The notes under the pieces: model-generated
The model's input: the letters and a program-made list of their open reading frames with translations, nothing else
Databases searched by the model: none
Told to the model about the DNA's origin: nothing
Position numbers and translations under genes: made by a program
Assembly (NCBI GenBank): GCA_019321725.1
Contig: CM033115.1
Span: 17,122,673-17,186,672, forward strand
DNA: 64,000 bases
Direction of reading: 5' to 3'
Source of the DNA: Paulownia fortunei
Taxonomy: Eukaryota > Streptophyta > Magnoliopsida > Lamiales > Paulowniaceae
Part shown: in pieces, positions 62,845-64,000 of the stretch
Layout of the letters: each line of letters opens with the position of its first letter
How positions within the stretch are numbered: the stretch's first letter is position 1

Positions 62845-62905
62845 TAAAAGATAATTTAGACTTTTTATAATTAAATTAAATCTCAAAAATAATTTTTATA
62901 ATTTA

Positions 62906-64000
62906 TTTTTTAATTTTCTATACCATCACATACGCCAGAATTTATTCAAAGAAGAAAGCTACACATGAGATAATTATGGCTTTCCTATTTTATTTATTTA
63001 TTTATTTATTTTTGTGTGTTTGTTTTGGTAGGGACATAGAGGACAAAAAGATTCCCAAGAGACGTTGCTCTCAATTATTTTCTAGTATTTATCTGTCAAG
63101 ATGTCTCAATTCTGACTTGGTCAAATCTCCAGTTACAATTCTATGTTGATTAGTTCTTTTCACACCAACAAAATTACAATAACACAAGATTTGGCAAAGA
63201 TAACATATAATATAATTTAGTACCCCCTGTGTACATATTTCAAATTATTAAAAGATCAATTATCAAGTTGATGGACTCATTGATCTGTTCTATGATATTC
63301 TATAAAAAAAAAGTTAGATGTCTAATATTTTTACTTTAGTAGTTGGTGATCTATACACTTTTTTACATATAAAAAAGTGAATATAAAAAAAATTCATATA
63401 ATTATCACTTGGTGAGGTAGTTGTAATAGGCGCAACCAAACCTACCACCATCTACAACACTTGGGGACATGGTTGAGGAATTTGGCTTGATTGATATTTT
63501 GATTTAGACAAGTGGATCGTACGATCCACAAAAACTGTTGTCGGTAATAATATGGAATTTTAGCATTCGCATTCCATTATATTAATTTAATAATCTTGAA
63601 ACCTTAAGTTGTGTATTAATTTTTTCTGTCCTAGGTTTTCATTTTTCCCCCGTGTAAATGTGTCATCTTTTTCGTTTCTGAACACCATATGATTATCGAT
63701 CGACTAAACAATGAACATTTTATTTTGTGAAACTAAGCATAGTAGCATGATAAATAATCACTTATGTCAAGAGACAGAGGAAGAAACAAAGTACCTCCTG
63801 CCCCAGTCGACTTGGTACATATCAAGAAGACTTGAATGAACTTAAATATGTTTTGACATTTTACTTCAAACCTTGTACGAAAAGAATTAAGACATTTTTC
63901 ATGATGTAGATTATTTTAATTTAATTATCATTTTAATCGAATTTAAATATTTTTTCATGAATCAAATCTAGGCCAAGTTCACCATAATTTTGAACCAAAT
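62906..64000. other. Intergenic region to the window end
   Basis: AT-rich DNA with a (TTTA)n repeat at about 62987-63013. No gene recognised. Confidence 0.5.

Larger units (their letters stand above)
57845..62905. mobile_element. MITE-like element split by a copia insertion
   Basis: The left part (57845-58068) begins ATAATTTATAAAATTATTTT. The right part (62845-62905) ends in the inverted counterpart, CTCAAAAATAATTTTTATAA. The interior on the left (TTTATAAAAAAAATTATTTA, GTAAATTATAGATACC, GATATTTGTAATTTTAAAA) and on the right (TATAATTAAATTAAA) matches the uninterrupted copy at 42842-43068 in the same order. The copia element therefore landed inside an existing MITE copy. Confidence 0.6.

Noticed and set aside
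1..64000. tRNA, rRNA, known plant microRNA precursors and CRISPR arrays
   Set aside because: Reading both strands I found no cloverleaf with intact A and B boxes, no rRNA-like block, none of the common conserved plant miRNA sequences, and no spacer-repeat array. A tRNAscan or miRNA search would be decisive.

Overview
The window is nuclear DNA from a flowering plant, very probably a eudicot. The genes have many short introns with plant GT-AG (and two GC-AG) borders. Intergenic DNA is long, AT-rich and full of microsatellites, and there is an old Ty1/copia retrotransposon. All recognisable proteins belong to plant families. The species cannot be fixed from the sequence alone.

Layout. (1) 0.8-3.2 kb, + strand: a complete ten-coding-exon trehalose-6-phosphate phosphatase gene with a probable 5'UTR intron. 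(2) 10.3-10.7 kb, - strand: the N-terminal third of an NHL13-type NDR1/HIN1-like gene, without its membrane span and LEA_2 domain. (3) 16.6-32.7 kb: an mTERF neighbourhood. Two intact, intronless mTERF genes (16.7-17.8 and 20.6-21.7 kb, both -) and one 5'-truncated, frameshifted mTERF pseudogene (29.2-29.8 kb, -) come from duplication of a block that included 3' flanking DNA. A nine-exon RNA pseudouridine synthase gene (23.4-26.8 kb, +) sits between copies. Just 5' of the pseudogene is an array of about 6.6 tandem units of roughly 410 bp (30.0-32.7 kb). Each unit resembles the mTERF promoter/leader, not coding sequence. (4) 39.3-40.4 kb, +: an intronless gene for a His-rich, acidic, Lys/Glu-rich plant protein of unknown function. 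(5) 45.8-48.8 kb, -: a TPR-thioredoxin-like (TTL) gene whose TPR part is intact but whose C-terminal thioredoxin-like tail is broken by a small deletion and a lost splice donor. (6) 57.8-62.9 kb: a decayed gag-less copia element (-) with both LTRs, inserted in a MITE-like element. A second, uninterrupted copy of that MITE lies at 42.8-43.1 kb. The rest is AT-rich intergenic DNA in which I recognise no gene.

The genes do not form a pathway. Two themes recur. One is organelle gene expression: mTERF proteins and the pseudouridine synthase are both probably imported into mitochondria or plastids. The other is stress and sugar signalling (TPP, TTL, NHL). The most unusual structure is the promoter/leader-like tandem array beside the dead mTERF copy. 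The most consequential gene lesion is the out-of-frame thioredoxin tail of the TTL gene.

All exon boundaries were derived by hand from reading frame, splice signals and remembered family conservation. No alignment or database search was run.
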